A DNA stretch of 64,000 nucleotides from an uncultured Aquimarina sp. (GCA_947503835.1 CANNFM010000008.1:124001-188000); one strand, 5' to 3'. Shown: positions 8,780 through 17,469, numbered from the stretch's first letter. Notes: generated by a model not told the origin, from the sequence alone. Numbers and translations are program-made.

Positions 8780-9138
8780 AGTTATGAGTTAGGAGTGATG
8801 AGTTAAGAGTTTTTAATAATCGCAACCAAAATTCTTATTAACTCGTCACATTTAACTAATAAATCATTTGGAATATCCATAATTGTGGCTTCAATAACCA
8901 GAAATGAGTTTCATCTGCTTCCTTTAGGGCTATTCCAAATTTATTTTTAAAATCTTTAGTGCTAACACCACGTTGTGCTTCACGAACGTTAGCTCCAATA
9001 CTTGTTCCAGATCTTAAGATTTGAGATGCAATCTCATACTCTTTCTTTTCCTTCAGAATTTGAGCAAAACGAACAATGTCACATGCAAATTCAAAACTTT
9101 TATTTCGAATTGGACTATTGCTCAAGCCACTCATAACT
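8780..9138. repeat. IVS-like element bounded by 10 bp inverted repeats
   Basis: AGTTATGAGT at 8780-8789 and its reverse complement ACTCATAACT at 9129-9138 bracket the four-helix-bundle gene. Degenerate extensions (GAGTTAGGAGTGATGAGTTAAGAGT on one side, in part; CTGAACTCAAGACTCTGAAC on the other) lie outside and inside the arms. S23/four-helix genes are known as intervening sequences flanked by inverted repeats, so this looks like a small inserted unit between atpA and atpG. Confidence 0.5.
8803..9134 (-). pseudogene. Four helix bundle protein (S23/IVS family), frameshifted
   Basis: The frame from ATG 9134 reads SPIRNKSFEFACDIVRFAQI, then SGTSIGANVREAQRG and ALKEADETHFWLL, the hallmarks of the S23 rRNA-intervening-sequence/four-helix-bundle family. 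After WLL the frame turns into unrelated residues and stops at 8856. One base later the expected C-terminus resumes (EAT, then CDELIRILVAIIKNS) and stops at 8803-8805. A single missing base near 8905 explains this. It could be a true mutation or a sequencing error. The in-frame product is 92 residues against about 110-120 for the family. Function of the family is unclear. Confidence 0.75.
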
Positions 9139-9157
9139 CTGAACTCAAGACTCTGAA

Positions 9158-10738
9158 CTAAGCTTTATATTTAGCTGAAATCTCTTTACAAGCAGATAGT
9201 AACACGTCGGTTACTTCGTCTGTTAGTTTTCCAGCCTTAAGCGTATCTAGTGTATCTCTATGCTTAGCATTAAGATATTCTATGAAGTCGCTTTCGAATT
9301 CTTTTATTTTGTTTACAGGAACGTCTCTTAACAAGTTTTTAGAACCTGCATAGATGATCGCGATTTGATCTTCTACGGTATACGGATCATTTTGTGCTTG
9401 TTTAAGGATTTCAACGTTACGTTTCCCTTTTTCGATTACATTTAAGGTCGCTGCATCAAGATCAGAACCAAACTTAGCAAATGCTTCTAATTCACGGAAC
9501 TGCGCCTGGTCAAGTTTTAATGTACCTGCCACCTTCTTCATTGATTTAATCTGTGCAGATCCACCCACACGTGATACCGAAATACCTACGTTAATTGCCG
9601 GACGAACACCAGAGTTAAATAAATCTGAAGTTAAGAATATCTGACCATCTGTAATCGAAATTACGTTGGTTGGGATATATGCTGATACATCACCTGCTTG
9701 TGTTTCGATTATTGGAAGTGCCGTTAAAGAACCTCCTCCTTTTACTTTATCTTTCAAAGAATCAGGAAGGTCATTCATGTCTTTTGCAATACTATCATCT
9801 GCAATAACTTTTGCAGCACGCTCTAATAATCTTGAGTGAAGGTAAAATACATCTCCAGGGTATGCCTCACGACCTGGTGGACGACGTAATAATAATGATA
9901 CCTCACGATATGCTACCGCTTGCTTTGATAAATCATCATAGATAATCAATGCAGGACGACCTGTATCTCTAAAATACTCACCAATTGCTGCACCAGCAAA
10001 TGGAGCATAAACCTGCATTGGAGCTGGATCAGAAGCATTAGCTGCTACGATAGTCGTATATGCCATTGCTCCTTTATCTTCTAATACTTTAGCGATTAAG
10101 GCTACTGTAGATGCTTTTTGCCCTATGGCAACATAGATACAGTATACTGGCTCACCAGCATCATAAAATTCCTTTTGGTTAAGAATCGTATCGATACAAA
10201 CTGTTGTTTTACCAGTCTGACGGTCACCGATCACTAACTCACGCTGTCCACGCCCGATTGGTACCATGGCATCGATCGACTTGATCCCTGTTTGTAATGG
10301 TTCGTTTACCGGCTGACGGAAAACTACACCAGGAGCTTTACGCTCTAATGGCATTTCGAAAGTTTCACCTTCGATTGGACCTTTACCATCGATAGGGTTA
10401 CCCAGGGTATCCACTACACGTCCTACAATTCCTTCTCCAACTTTGATAGATGCGATACGCTGTGTACGTTTTACGGTTACACCCTCTTTAACTTCTGTTG
10501 AAGGACCTAAAAGTACTACCCCAACATTATCCTCTTCAAGGTTAAGTACGATACCCTCTAAACCAGATTCGAACTGTACTAATTCTCCATATTGAGCGTT
10601 AGACAATCCATACACTCTGGCGATACCATCACCTATTTGTAATACTGTACCTACCTCTTCTAATGAAGCTGTTGCTTCAAATCCAGATAATTGTTGTTTT
10701 AATATTGCTGATACTTCAGCAGGATTCACTTCTGCCAT
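9158..10738 (-). CDS. atpA: ATP synthase F1 alpha subunit
   Basis: A 526-residue protein from the ATG at 10738 ([17 protein letters not shown]). The frame is open 11 codons further upstream, but those residues do not belong to the family. It has the Walker A motif GDRQTGKT, the alpha-specific motif [11 protein letters not shown] and the C-terminal helical domain. It is the nucleotide-binding, non-catalytic subunit of the F1 hexamer with beta. Beta (atpD) and epsilon (atpC) are not in this operon, which is usual in Bacteroidota. Its stop lies at the edge of the inserted four-helix element. Confidence 0.97.
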   Translation of the reverse strand: MAEVNPAEVSAILKQQLSGFEATASLEEVGTVLQIGDGIARVYGLSNAQYGELVQFESGLEGIVLNLEEDNVGVVLLGPSTEVKEGVTVKRTQRIASIKVGEGIVGRVVDTLGNPIDGKGPIEGETFEMPLERKAPGVVFRQPVNEPLQTGIKSIDAMVPIGRGQRELVIGDRQTGKTTVCIDTILNQKEFYDAGEPVYCIYVAIGQKASTVALIAKVLEDKGAMAYTTIVAANASDPAPMQVYAPFAGAAIGEYFRDTGRPALIIYDDLSKQAVAYREVSLLLRRPPGREAYPGDVFYLHSRLLERAAKVIADDSIAKDMNDLPDSLKDKVKGGGSLTALPIIETQAGDVSAYIPTNVISITDGQIFLTSDLFNSGVRPAINVGISVSRVGGSAQIKSMKKVAGTLKLDQAQFRELEAFAKFGSDLDAATLNVIEKGKRNVEILKQAQNDPYTVEDQIAIIYAGSKNLLRDVPVNKIKEFESDFIEYLNAKHRDTLDTLKAGKLTDEVTDVLLSACKEISAKYKA

Positions 10739-10812
10739 TATATAATAGTTTGCAAGAATGAGGATGAACACTCATTCTCTTATTATTAATATTTATTATA
10801 GTAAAGTAACTA

Positions 10813-11340
10813 TTAGTTACTTAATTCTCTTTTTAAATTAGTAAGCTTATTTGCAATACTTGCGTTGTATTGTAAATCACCTACTCTTAGAATAAATCCA
10901 CCGATAATACTTTCATCGATTATATTCTCTATAGTAGCTTCGTTTCCTGTAAGCTCCTTTATCTTGGTCGACACTTTTGCGCTTAACGCCTTATCCAATG
11001 GAACAGCTGTCGTAACTTTTGCCAGCTGAATGTTGTTTAACTCATCAAACAACACAATATATTGTTTAGCAACATTGGGTAACAACTCTACTCTTTTATT
11101 CTCTATCAGGGTATCAAAAAGCTTTTGTGTAATATCGCCTGTATTTTTGAAAATCTCGCGTAATGCAGCAAGTTTTACCTCACTCTTAATCAGCGGGCTA
11201 TTTAATACCATTCTGAGCTCAGCGCTACCCTCTGTGGTAGCGATAATACCTTGCATGTCTTTCTGAACATCTTCAGCGGCTTTTTTGTCTTGAGCTAAAC
11301 TCAAAACTGCCTTAGCATAACGTATTGCTGCTCTACTCAT
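10813..11340 (-). CDS. atpH: ATP synthase F1 delta subunit (OSCP)
   Basis: A 175-residue protein of normal length. It starts SRAAIRYAKAVLSLAQDK, typical of the OSCP/delta N-terminal helical bundle, and ends with the conserved IIGGFILRVGDLQYNASI. It links the F1 head to the peripheral stalk formed by subunit b. It is 6 bp downstream of atpF and 74 bp upstream of the atpA ATG, inside the operon. Confidence 0.95.
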   Translation of the reverse strand: MSRAAIRYAKAVLSLAQDKKAAEDVQKDMQGIIATTEGSAELRMVLNSPLIKSEVKLAALREIFKNTGDITQKLFDTLIENKRVELLPNVAKQYIVLFDELNNIQLAKVTTAVPLDKALSAKVSTKIKELTGNEATIENIIDESIIGGFILRVGDLQYNASIANKLTNLKRELSN

Positions 11341-11346
11341 GTATGA

Positions 11347-11847
11347 TTATTTTAAAGTAACATCTCCTAACATAGACTCTACCAACTCTAGTTGCTTGTC
11401 TTTGTTATCTAATTCTTTTCTTACTACTTTTTCTGCAATCTCTACAGAAAGTTCGGCAACCTGGCCCTTAAGATCTGCAATTGCCGCTTTCTTTTCGCTA
11501 GCAATAGTAGCTTGTGCTTGTGCTACGATCTTATCAGCTGCATCTTGTGCTTCAGATTTTGCATCAGCAATAATGTTTTCTTTAAGCTGTTTTGCTTCTT
11601 TAAGCATCCCATCACGTTCTGCTCTTGCTTCATTTAAGATTCGCTCATTATCTGCCTGAAGATTTTGCATTTCTTTCTTAGCAGCTTCTGCAGATTCTAA
11701 TGCATTTTTGATTCCTTCTTCACGATTGTTAACCGCTTCAAGAATGGGTTTCCATGCAAACTTTCTTAATATCAACAGTAATGCTACAAAAAGTAATATC
11801 TGCCAGAAAAACAGGCCGAACGAAAAATCATTTATTAACTTCTCCAT
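11347..11847 (-). CDS. atpF: ATP synthase Fo subunit b
   Basis: A 166-residue protein with one N-terminal membrane helix (FGLFFWQILLFVALLLIL) followed by FAWKPILEAVNNRE and a long charged coiled coil. This is the standard architecture of the peripheral-stalk b subunit. It prevents rotation of alpha3-beta3 relative to subunit a. It lies downstream of atpE, after a strong hairpin at 11895-11929. Confidence 0.96.
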   Translation of the reverse strand: MEKLINDFSFGLFFWQILLFVALLLILRKFAWKPILEAVNNREEGIKNALESAEAAKKEMQNLQADNERILNEARAERDGMLKEAKQLKENIIADAKSEAQDAADKIVAQAQATIASEKKAAIADLKGQVAELSVEIAEKVVRKELDNKDKQLELVESMLGDVTLK

Positions 11848-11894
11848 AATAAATTATGTTATTTTCTATATTGTCTAATTTTCAAAAATCTAAT

Positions 11895-11929
11895 AACAAC
11901 AGCTGTAACCAACCGTTACAGCTGTTGTT
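11895..11929 (-). promoter_or_regulatory. Strong intercistronic hairpin after atpE
   Basis: A perfect 15 bp stem (AACAACAGCTGTAAC / GTTACAGCTGTTGTT) with a 5 nt loop starts 7 bp beyond the atpE stop, before atpF. On the minus strand it is followed by ATTAGATTTTTG, so the T-run is weak and delayed. It may be an attenuator or an mRNA-stabilising 3' end that raises c-subunit output relative to the downstream genes. That role is inferred. Confidence 0.6.
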
Positions 11930-11935
11930 TGCAAA

Positions 11936-12127
11936 TTAACTTGTAAATAATGCAGCAAATCCAATACCTTCGATAAGTGCTGCTGCAATAAGCATAGCAG
12001 TTTGGATTTTACCAGAAGCTTCTGGCTGACGAGCGATAGCTTCCATCGCTTGACCACCAATTCTACCGATACCAACTCCAGCACCTATTACGATTAAACC
12101 TGCTCCAACAATTCTTGGAATATCCAT
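11936..12127 (-). CDS. atpE: ATP synthase Fo subunit c
   Basis: A 63-residue hairpin protein: a Gly-rich first helix (GAGLIVIGAGVGIGRIGG), polar loop ARQPE, and a second helix with the ion-carrying carboxylate Glu53 (LIEGIG). The residues that mark sodium-binding c-rings (Gln in helix 1, Ser after the Glu) are absent, so it looks proton-specific. It forms the rotating ring of Fo. A strong hairpin follows immediately downstream. Confidence 0.96.
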   Translation of the reverse strand: MDIPRIVGAGLIVIGAGVGIGRIGGQAMEAIARQPEASGKIQTAMLIAAALIEGIGFAALFTS

Positions 12128-12159
12128 AATTATATAATTAAAAATTAAACGTTCAAATT

Positions 12160-13239
12160 TTAATGATGTGCCTCTTCAGTCGCCATACCAAAATATAGCG
12201 CAGACAACATTGTAAATATATAAGCTTGCAAAGCTGCTACTAACAATTCTAGTAGTGACAATGCAAATGCCAGTCCAAATGATAATGGACCACCAACCCA
12301 GCTTTTGAAAATAAATAGCAATCCAACAATACTCATTATCACTACGTGACCTGCCGTCATGTTTGCATACAAACGAATCATTAATGAAAATGGCTTAATA
12401 AAAACCCCTAATAATTCTATAGGCGCTAACACTATTTTCATAAATGTTGGTACACCAGGCATCCAAAAGATGTGACCCCAATAATTCTTATTAGCTGTAA
12501 AATTCGTAATCAGGAATGTCAATAATGCCAAGGCAAAAGTTACTGCAATATTTCCTGTAACATTAACTGCAAGCGGAGTCATCCCCAAAAGGTTTAAAAA
12601 CCAAATGAAAAAGAAAACAGTAAGCAGAAAACTCATATATTTTTTATACTTCTTTTCTCCTATATTAGGAACAGCAATCTCATCTCTAACAAAAAGAACC
12701 AAAGGCTCTAGAAAACGTCCAATACCTGTTGGAATACCATTATTCTTTTTATAAGATTTAGCAAGGCTACTGAACATAAAGAACATTAACAAACCAATTA
12801 ATATCATACTCACTACATTCTTAGTGATCGAAAAATCTAATGGTTTTACATTGGTTGCATGATGCGCTTCGTCATACGTGATGGTTCCCGCTGCATCTGT
12901 CTTATAAATCTTGCTGTGGTATAACTTGTAGTAATTGCCGTCTATATTGGCAAGAGTTTCTCCATGATGAAATTTTGAAGAAGAAAAAACTTTTAATCCC
13001 CCATCCCATAGGATAACAGGTAACGGAAATCCATAATGCTTTCCGGTTTCTTTATCAGAAAACAATGTAAAATCGTGTGAGTCCTGAAGGTGGTGATCAA
13101 TAAATTCTTTGATTTCCGTTTTTATATCTCCTTCTCCTTCTTTCTCTGTTTCTTTTGCAAATAGATTTGAAGTGGTAAAAACCAGTGTAAAAATCAATAA
13201 AATTTTAACTACGGTACGTTTTTGCATTACACCTAACAT
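12160..13239 (-). CDS. atpB: ATP synthase Fo subunit a
   Basis: Subunit a with the essential Arg in helix 4 (SLMIRLYANMTAGH) and C-terminal membrane helices. As in other Bacteroidota it has an N-terminal extension with a signal peptide (VVKILLIFTLVFTTSNLFA) and an extra periplasmic domain of about 100 residues before the first core helix. The frame is open to a TTG at 13263, but that TTG is part of a TACATTTG promoter box. ATG 13239 (MLGVMQKR) or ATG 13227 (MQKR) is therefore the better start. It forms the proton half-channels facing the c-ring. Confidence 0.93.
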   Translation of the reverse strand: MLGVMQKRTVVKILLIFTLVFTTSNLFAKETEKEGEGDIKTEIKEFIDHHLQDSHDFTLFSDKETGKHYGFPLPVILWDGGLKVFSSSKFHHGETLANIDGNYYKLYHSKIYKTDAAGTITYDEAHHATNVKPLDFSITKNVVSMILIGLLMFFMFSSLAKSYKKNNGIPTGIGRFLEPLVLFVRDEIAVPNIGEKKYKKYMSFLLTVFFFIWFLNLLGMTPLAVNVTGNIAVTFALALLTFLITNFTANKNYWGHIFWMPGVPTFMKIVLAPIELLGVFIKPFSLMIRLYANMTAGHVVIMSIVGLLFIFKSWVGGPLSFGLAFALSLLELLVAALQAYIFTMLSALYFGMATEEAHH

Positions 13240-13260
13240 TTCGGTTCCTAAATTTGGGTG

Positions 13261-13268
13261 CAAATGTA
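13261..13268 (-). promoter_or_regulatory. Candidate -7 box (TACATTTG) before atpB
   Basis: TACATTTG on the minus strand fits TAnnTTTG. No TTG is found 17-23 bp upstream, so only half of the consensus is present. If real, it is an internal promoter giving a short leader before ATG 13239. Confidence 0.4.
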
Positions 13269-13349
13269 CATAATTATGTTAGATTCTTAAACTATTTTAG
13301 TTAAATAAGTTTGAGATTATTCTAAAATATACAAGGTATTGATTATCAG

Positions 13350-13727
13350 TTATTTATCAGAATTCAGGATTCTTGAAACGTAATATACTTCTAGGATTAA
13401 ACAGATTACGTAGGCAACAAAGAAATCCAGAAAGACATTTTTGTTTGTTTCGAAATTATAAAGATTAATCACGACTAAAAAGGCTCCGATCTTTACGAGA
13501 CTACCCGCCATAAAGATAAACCCCAACTGATCTTTGAATTTTTTACTCACCAAAATGATTCCAGAAGTAAGTAGGATAGTAAATACAGCATTAAAAATGT
13601 AGGACACATTAATTATTGCCATATTACGATTAAGCGAAAAGAGATTTATACTACCAATATGTATACAATACCCACTTGTTAAAACAATAACAAAAAGAAG
13701 TAAAAAACGAAATAAGCTTTTGCCCAT
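13350..13727 (-). CDS. DUF6168 family membrane protein of the ATP synthase operon
   Basis: A 125-residue protein with four predicted membrane helices (LFRFLLLFVIVLTSGYCI; YIFNAVFTILLTSGIILV; GFIFMAGSLVKIGAFLVVI; FFVAYVICLILEVYYV). The position between atpZ and atpB matches a small membrane protein of Flavobacteriaceae that I recall as DUF6168. It occupies the place AtpI (ATP synthase protein I) has in other bacteria, which suggests a role in Fo assembly or c-ring insertion, but that is inferred. Confidence 0.75.
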   Translation of the reverse strand: MGKSLFRFLLLFVIVLTSGYCIHIGSINLFSLNRNMAIINVSYIFNAVFTILLTSGIILVSKKFKDQLGFIFMAGSLVKIGAFLVVINLYNFETNKNVFLDFFVAYVICLILEVYYVSRILNSDK

Positions 13728-13801
13728 TATTTAGAAAACTCTTTACTTATAAAAAGCAAATCATATAGAGATAAGATACATACAATTAGTACGAGTCAAA
13801 T

Positions 13802-14044
13802 TTAATGATCAGACTTGTTAATTCGATTCAATTGTTTAATGACTAGATATATAGAAGCAGCTACTCCAAAAAGAACAAGGCCCATGGTAAACCATTGTTT
13901 TTCAAGCTCATAATGTTCGTCTAGTTTTTTTCCGGCATAAGCACATAGAAATATAGTAGCTCCCATCTGGAATCCTATTCCTGTTAAGGCTACATATTTT
14001 CTAAGCCGATTTTTGCTTTTATCAGGGTCTTTCTCCTGTTCCAT
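13802..14044 (-). CDS. AtpZ/AtpI family protein
   Basis: About 80 residues with two membrane helices (LTGIGFQMGATIFLCAYAGK and FTMGLVLFGVAASIYLVIKQ) separated by a short loop. This is the AtpZ/AtpI-type architecture found at the head of F-type ATP synthase operons; homologues are implicated in assembly or Mg/Ca handling. I prefer ATG 14044 (MEQEKDPDKSKNRLRKY) because the family has a short charged N-terminus; ATG 14056 adds four residues. The 5' end overlaps the small ORF at 14022-14201 in another frame. Confidence 0.82.
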   Translation of the reverse strand: MEQEKDPDKSKNRLRKYVALTGIGFQMGATIFLCAYAGKKLDEHYELEKQWFTMGLVLFGVAASIYLVIKQLNRINKSDH

Positions 14045-14201
14045 CTCCAATACCATGACCCGAAAATGAAATCCTTAGATCATCTGGGTTAATTAACAAA
14101 GATGAAATCCCTGTTCTTCTTGTTTCTCCAGTTCCGCCTCCGATACCATGACCAGAACCTCCATGAATAAACTGTAACTGATTTTTATTAAGTATTTTCA
14201 T
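14022..14201 (-). CDS. Putative double-glycine-leader small peptide
   Basis: An ATG at 14201 opens a 59-codon frame ending TGA at 14022-14024. The N-terminus MKILNKNQLQFIHGG matches the pattern of Bacteroidota double-glycine (bacteriocin-type) leaders: a Lys/Asn-rich start, LNKxQL, a hydrophobic pair, then GG. The remainder contains GHGIGGGTGE and, 31 residues later, GHGIGDGTGE. The corresponding 31 bp DNA copies (14123-14153 and 14030-14060) match at 27 positions. The 3' end overlaps the first codons of atpZ in another frame. No transporter or modification gene is nearby. It could be a secreted peptide, a leader peptide of the atp operon or a decaying gene. Confidence 0.5.
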   Translation of the reverse strand: MKILNKNQLQFIHGGSGHGIGGGTGETRRTGISSLLINPDDLRISFSGHGIGDGTGERP

Positions 14202-14280
14202 ATTACACTTGTGTTTATGTACACTAATCTTTGTGTTCTTTTAATTAAACAAAAAGCCTTAATAAATCAAATTCAAGATT

Positions 14281-14733
14281 TTATGCGGATTTCCCTTGTC
14301 CCTGGGTTGTTGGTCCCGATTGTGGTTGTCCTGGCTTTTGCTCACTTGGCTTACCCAAAGATTTTACTCCACCTTTCATGTTACATGATGCGTTAAAGTT
14401 TGCTCCAGGTTCAACCGCTAATTTCCCTACGGTAACTTCGCCTTCGATATGGGCTGTTGGCTTTAACGATAATGTGTTTGACACATTAAGAGTTCCTGAA
14501 AACTTTCCTTCAAAATCTGCATCAGAACACTCTAGTGTTCCTTTAATGAATCCTGAAGATCCTACGACTACTTTACCGCTGGTTTTAAAGGTTCCTTCAA
14601 TGGTACCTTCAATTCTAAAACCTCCCTCAGAAATAATATCACCAACGATTTTAGTTCCTTCGGAGATTTTGTTTTGATTACGAGAGAAGTCCGTCACGGC
14701 TTGGTCTCTTCCTTTTTTGTTGTCTGAAAACAT
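14281..14733 (-). CDS. Bactofilin (polymer-forming cytoskeletal protein)
   Basis: A 150-residue protein with the bactofilin core: start of domain NKISEGTKIVGDIISEGGFR, then alternating short strands with Gly turns (IEGTIEGTFKTSGKVVVGSS, then GTLECSDADFEGKFSGTLNV). A disordered Pro/Gln/Gly tail (about residues 125-150) follows. Bactofilins polymerise without nucleotide and organise cell-wall or envelope machinery. It lies 27 bp downstream of sprE, so the two are probably cotranscribed. Confidence 0.92.
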   Translation of the reverse strand: MFSDNKKGRDQAVTDFSRNQNKISEGTKIVGDIISEGGFRIEGTIEGTFKTSGKVVVGSSGFIKGTLECSDADFEGKFSGTLNVSNTLSLKPTAHIEGEVTVGKLAVEPGANFNASCNMKGGVKSLGKPSEQKPGQPQSGPTTQGQGKSA

Positions 14734-14760
14734 AATATATAAGGGGGTTTAAGTTATTAT

Positions 14761-17409
14761 TTATTGTTCTGATTCTTCTACTTCTGGTTGTTTGTATTCT
14801 TTATAGTTCTCCAGATTTTTATGGATCTGAATAATTCTATAGTTAGGCGATGCTATTGTAAAATAAGCTGCCTCTATTTTTTTATAATATTTCTTTTTTC
14901 TGTTCCATTTGGTTAGATCTACTCCCCGGGTATCTTCGGTCTTACCTATTGATAATAACTCACCAAAACCTTCGGCTCCTAACCTATTCCTCTTTGTGTG
15001 CACAACAACAAACTGTTGATCTTTAGTATAAACATCCAAAGAAACTTTCATTTTTTCATATCGTAATTCTTTAATAATATTCTCGATATGTTCTTTAAGC
15101 TCTTGGGCTTGATTATCACCAAATGTAGAAAAAGTATAAATTAGTTTATGGTTTTCTTCTTCGTCCATATCTTCTATGAACACACTATTTCTTATTTGCG
15201 GAATAGTAACCTGATACATAACTTGCGCCTTCTTACCTTCTGGGCTTTGAGGATAATTAAGAGCAACATAGTTAAGCGCTTCTTGATAGGCTTCAAACCC
15301 TCTATAACGACCAATTGCCTGAGCTTTTAATAGCTCAAATTTTGATAGAAAATCGTCTTCTCCTCCGAATTTTGTAATCAACTCATCGCTTTCTTCAATA
15401 ACAGAAGCATATTTCTGATCCCGAAAATCTTTATACAATCTATTGTACATCGCCTTAGGGCTATTTTCATCATCTTTTAAAACTTCATCAGGATTTTGAA
15501 GAATCTTAGCATATCTAGATTCAGGATGATTATTAATGATGCTTTGCTTATAGGTGCTAGAGTTTGTAATATCACCCTGCGCTAGGTAAATCTTGTATAA
15601 ATTATATTTAGACGGAATAATTAAGCGTTCTTCGGGCTTACTTTGTAGTAAATTTTCAAATTTATCCACGGCTAAACCATACTCCTGAAACTTTTCCTTA
15701 TAAATTACACCTAGTTGATAATATGCAAAATTCCGGTCGGTTTTTAAGCTATCTATAACTACCTCATCGGTAGGAAGCTGTGCAATATAGGTTTGTGGAT
15801 CAAAAGTAGGATCAGCATCAATAGAATATTCTTCTTTTTCTTCTACTACTTCTGACGAAAAAGCTTTTGGGTTAGAAATACTTGAAACTCTCCAATTATC
15901 CTGTAGTTCTCTGTTACCGTATGTTCTTTTAAAAGCTGTCTTACCATACGCCACTGTGGTTTGATTATAGAAATAAAAGATTGCTCCGGTATTTGGGCCA
16001 TTAGCTCCTGTGTTGGCTCCAGGGCTACCAGGTTGCTTAAATCGTTGCTCAATAGGTAGTTGATCTTTTATTTTGGCTATTTCTGCGGCTTTCTCGGCAG
16101 CTATAGCGATAGCTTTTATCTTTTCTGTATATTCTGAATAGTAGGCTAATCTATCTTCGGGTGACATAGCAACGACATTAAGTATACTATCATTTACTTT
16201 AGCGATCCCTTCGTATAAAATTACATCATCGAGATTATCGCGCTTTTTCTTTAAGACTCTGTATCGTTTAGAATCGACCACCATTCGCTGAAGTGTACTA
16301 TCATAATACGCTCCTGATCTTGCATATTCTTTTCTATCAAAATTGATATCTCCAAGGGTATAGTAATTAAGAGATTCTAAGTACTTATCCTCAGACTGTG
16401 TTCGCAACGATTTATTATAAAATTCTACGGCAATATCAATAGAATCTAATGTCTTATAATACACTGCTTTTTGGTTATAAATCTTATCTAGAAAAGGTCT
16501 GTTTTCTCGATTTTTTTCGAGCTTTGACAAAAGTTCAAGAAACTCTTCTTTATTCCCTTTTTCGTAATCAAAATTTCGCGCTTTTGCCATATGCGCATTC
16601 ATTAAATATCTTCTGGGAGTCCTTCTATTTAAATCTATGACCTGATCATAAGCATAATTAGCACTGTCTTTATATCCTAATTGATTTAACAATTGCCCTT
16701 TTATATAGAGATATCTCCCTTTTTCTTCAAATTTTTTGGTGTGAACGGCTGCTTTATTGATATAACTCACTGCAGAGTCTTTCCTTTCGAGATTTACATA
16801 GGCCTGAGCCATCATCGCGACAGCATCAGCATAATCCTGAGGTTTCATATACTCCTGCTCAATCATTCTTGTTAAATCCTCGATAGCTTTTTCATTATTA
16901 TCCAGTCTAAGATTGGCCTTAGCTTTCCATACTTTAGCATGGTTAATGGTATTACTGGTAGGGTATTTATATAAGATATAATTAAATGCTTCTAGTGCAG
17001 GGATAAATCGTTGCTCGAAGTATCTTGATTTACCAAGTAATAAAAATGCTTCATCAATTTTAGGATTACGTTCCCTACCATCAATAAGCATAGTGTGTTT
17101 TTGTATCGATTTTACAGCTTTTTCTTCAGCTTTATCAAAGTTTTGGTTTAATACTTCGTTAGGCAACCTTACATCTTCACTTACAATCATTCTTTCGATC
17201 GGAAGTAGTTCCCAGAAATTGTCTTTATAGGATTGTATAATATCCTCCTGGCCCTGATCATAAGCTAATCGGCCATTATACAGCGTATTATTTTTTGTAG
17301 TCACATCGTGCCATGCACGATTTACGAATTTGTCTTTTTTACGAGAACAAGAAAATCCTAATATAGCCAAAAATAATACCAACGTAATTTGTGATATTTT
17401 TCTTCCCAA
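14761..17409 (-). CDS. sprE: SprE/PorW type gliding motility and type IX secretion lipoprotein
   Basis: About 880 residues with a lipoprotein signal (SQITLVLFLAILGFSC) and many TPR-like repeats (AFLLLGKSRYFEQRFIPALE; LLKAQAIGRYRGFEAYQEAL). Mature N-terminal sequence NRAWHDVTTKNNTLYNGRLA matches what I recall of SprE/PorW, needed for type IX secretion and gliding. Bactofilin and atp genes follow it, as I recall in Flavobacterium. No ATG exists near the 5' end. TTG 17409 gives a normal lipoprotein signal and is preferred; the frame stays open to TTG 17472, but that TTG is inside a promoter-like TATTTTTG. Confidence 0.85.
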   Translation of the reverse strand: MGRKISQITLVLFLAILGFSCSRKKDKFVNRAWHDVTTKNNTLYNGRLAYDQGQEDIIQSYKDNFWELLPIERMIVSEDVRLPNEVLNQNFDKAEEKAVKSIQKHTMLIDGRERNPKIDEAFLLLGKSRYFEQRFIPALEAFNYILYKYPTSNTINHAKVWKAKANLRLDNNEKAIEDLTRMIEQEYMKPQDYADAVAMMAQAYVNLERKDSAVSYINKAAVHTKKFEEKGRYLYIKGQLLNQLGYKDSANYAYDQVIDLNRRTPRRYLMNAHMAKARNFDYEKGNKEEFLELLSKLEKNRENRPFLDKIYNQKAVYYKTLDSIDIAVEFYNKSLRTQSEDKYLESLNYYTLGDINFDRKEYARSGAYYDSTLQRMVVDSKRYRVLKKKRDNLDDVILYEGIAKVNDSILNVVAMSPEDRLAYYSEYTEKIKAIAIAAEKAAEIAKIKDQLPIEQRFKQPGSPGANTGANGPNTGAIFYFYNQTTVAYGKTAFKRTYGNRELQDNWRVSSISNPKAFSSEVVEEKEEYSIDADPTFDPQTYIAQLPTDEVVIDSLKTDRNFAYYQLGVIYKEKFQEYGLAVDKFENLLQSKPEERLIIPSKYNLYKIYLAQGDITNSSTYKQSIINNHPESRYAKILQNPDEVLKDDENSPKAMYNRLYKDFRDQKYASVIEESDELITKFGGEDDFLSKFELLKAQAIGRYRGFEAYQEALNYVALNYPQSPEGKKAQVMYQVTIPQIRNSVFIEDMDEEENHKLIYTFSTFGDNQAQELKEHIENIIKELRYEKMKVSLDVYTKDQQFVVVHTKRNRLGAEGFGELLSIGKTEDTRGVDLTKWNRKKKYYKKIEAAYFTIASPNYRIIQIHKNLENYKEYKQPEVEESEQ

Positions 17410-17469
17410 ACCTGATAATTTATATGTGTGATAACTAAAAAAAAATCTTTTTAGTGTATTTTTTGTACA

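Noticed and set aside
11339..11659. 106-codon open frame on the plus strand
   Set aside because: It lies fully antisense to atpF and reads as Ser/Leu-rich low-complexity sequence, the usual shadow of an Ala/Glu-rich coiled coil.
11890..12084. 64-codon minus-strand frame overlapping atpE
   Set aside because: Out-of-frame shadow of atpE running into the hairpin; Leu/Val-rich without any recognisable start context.
13797..13804. TAAATTTG box at the end of atpZ as a promoter for DUF6168
   Set aside because: It coincides with the atpZ stop codon, and the nearest TTG is 24 bp upstream; most likely chance.
7910..14056. Absence of atpD and atpC from the ATP synthase operon
   Set aside because: Beta and epsilon genes are normally located elsewhere in Bacteroidota, so this is not an anomaly.
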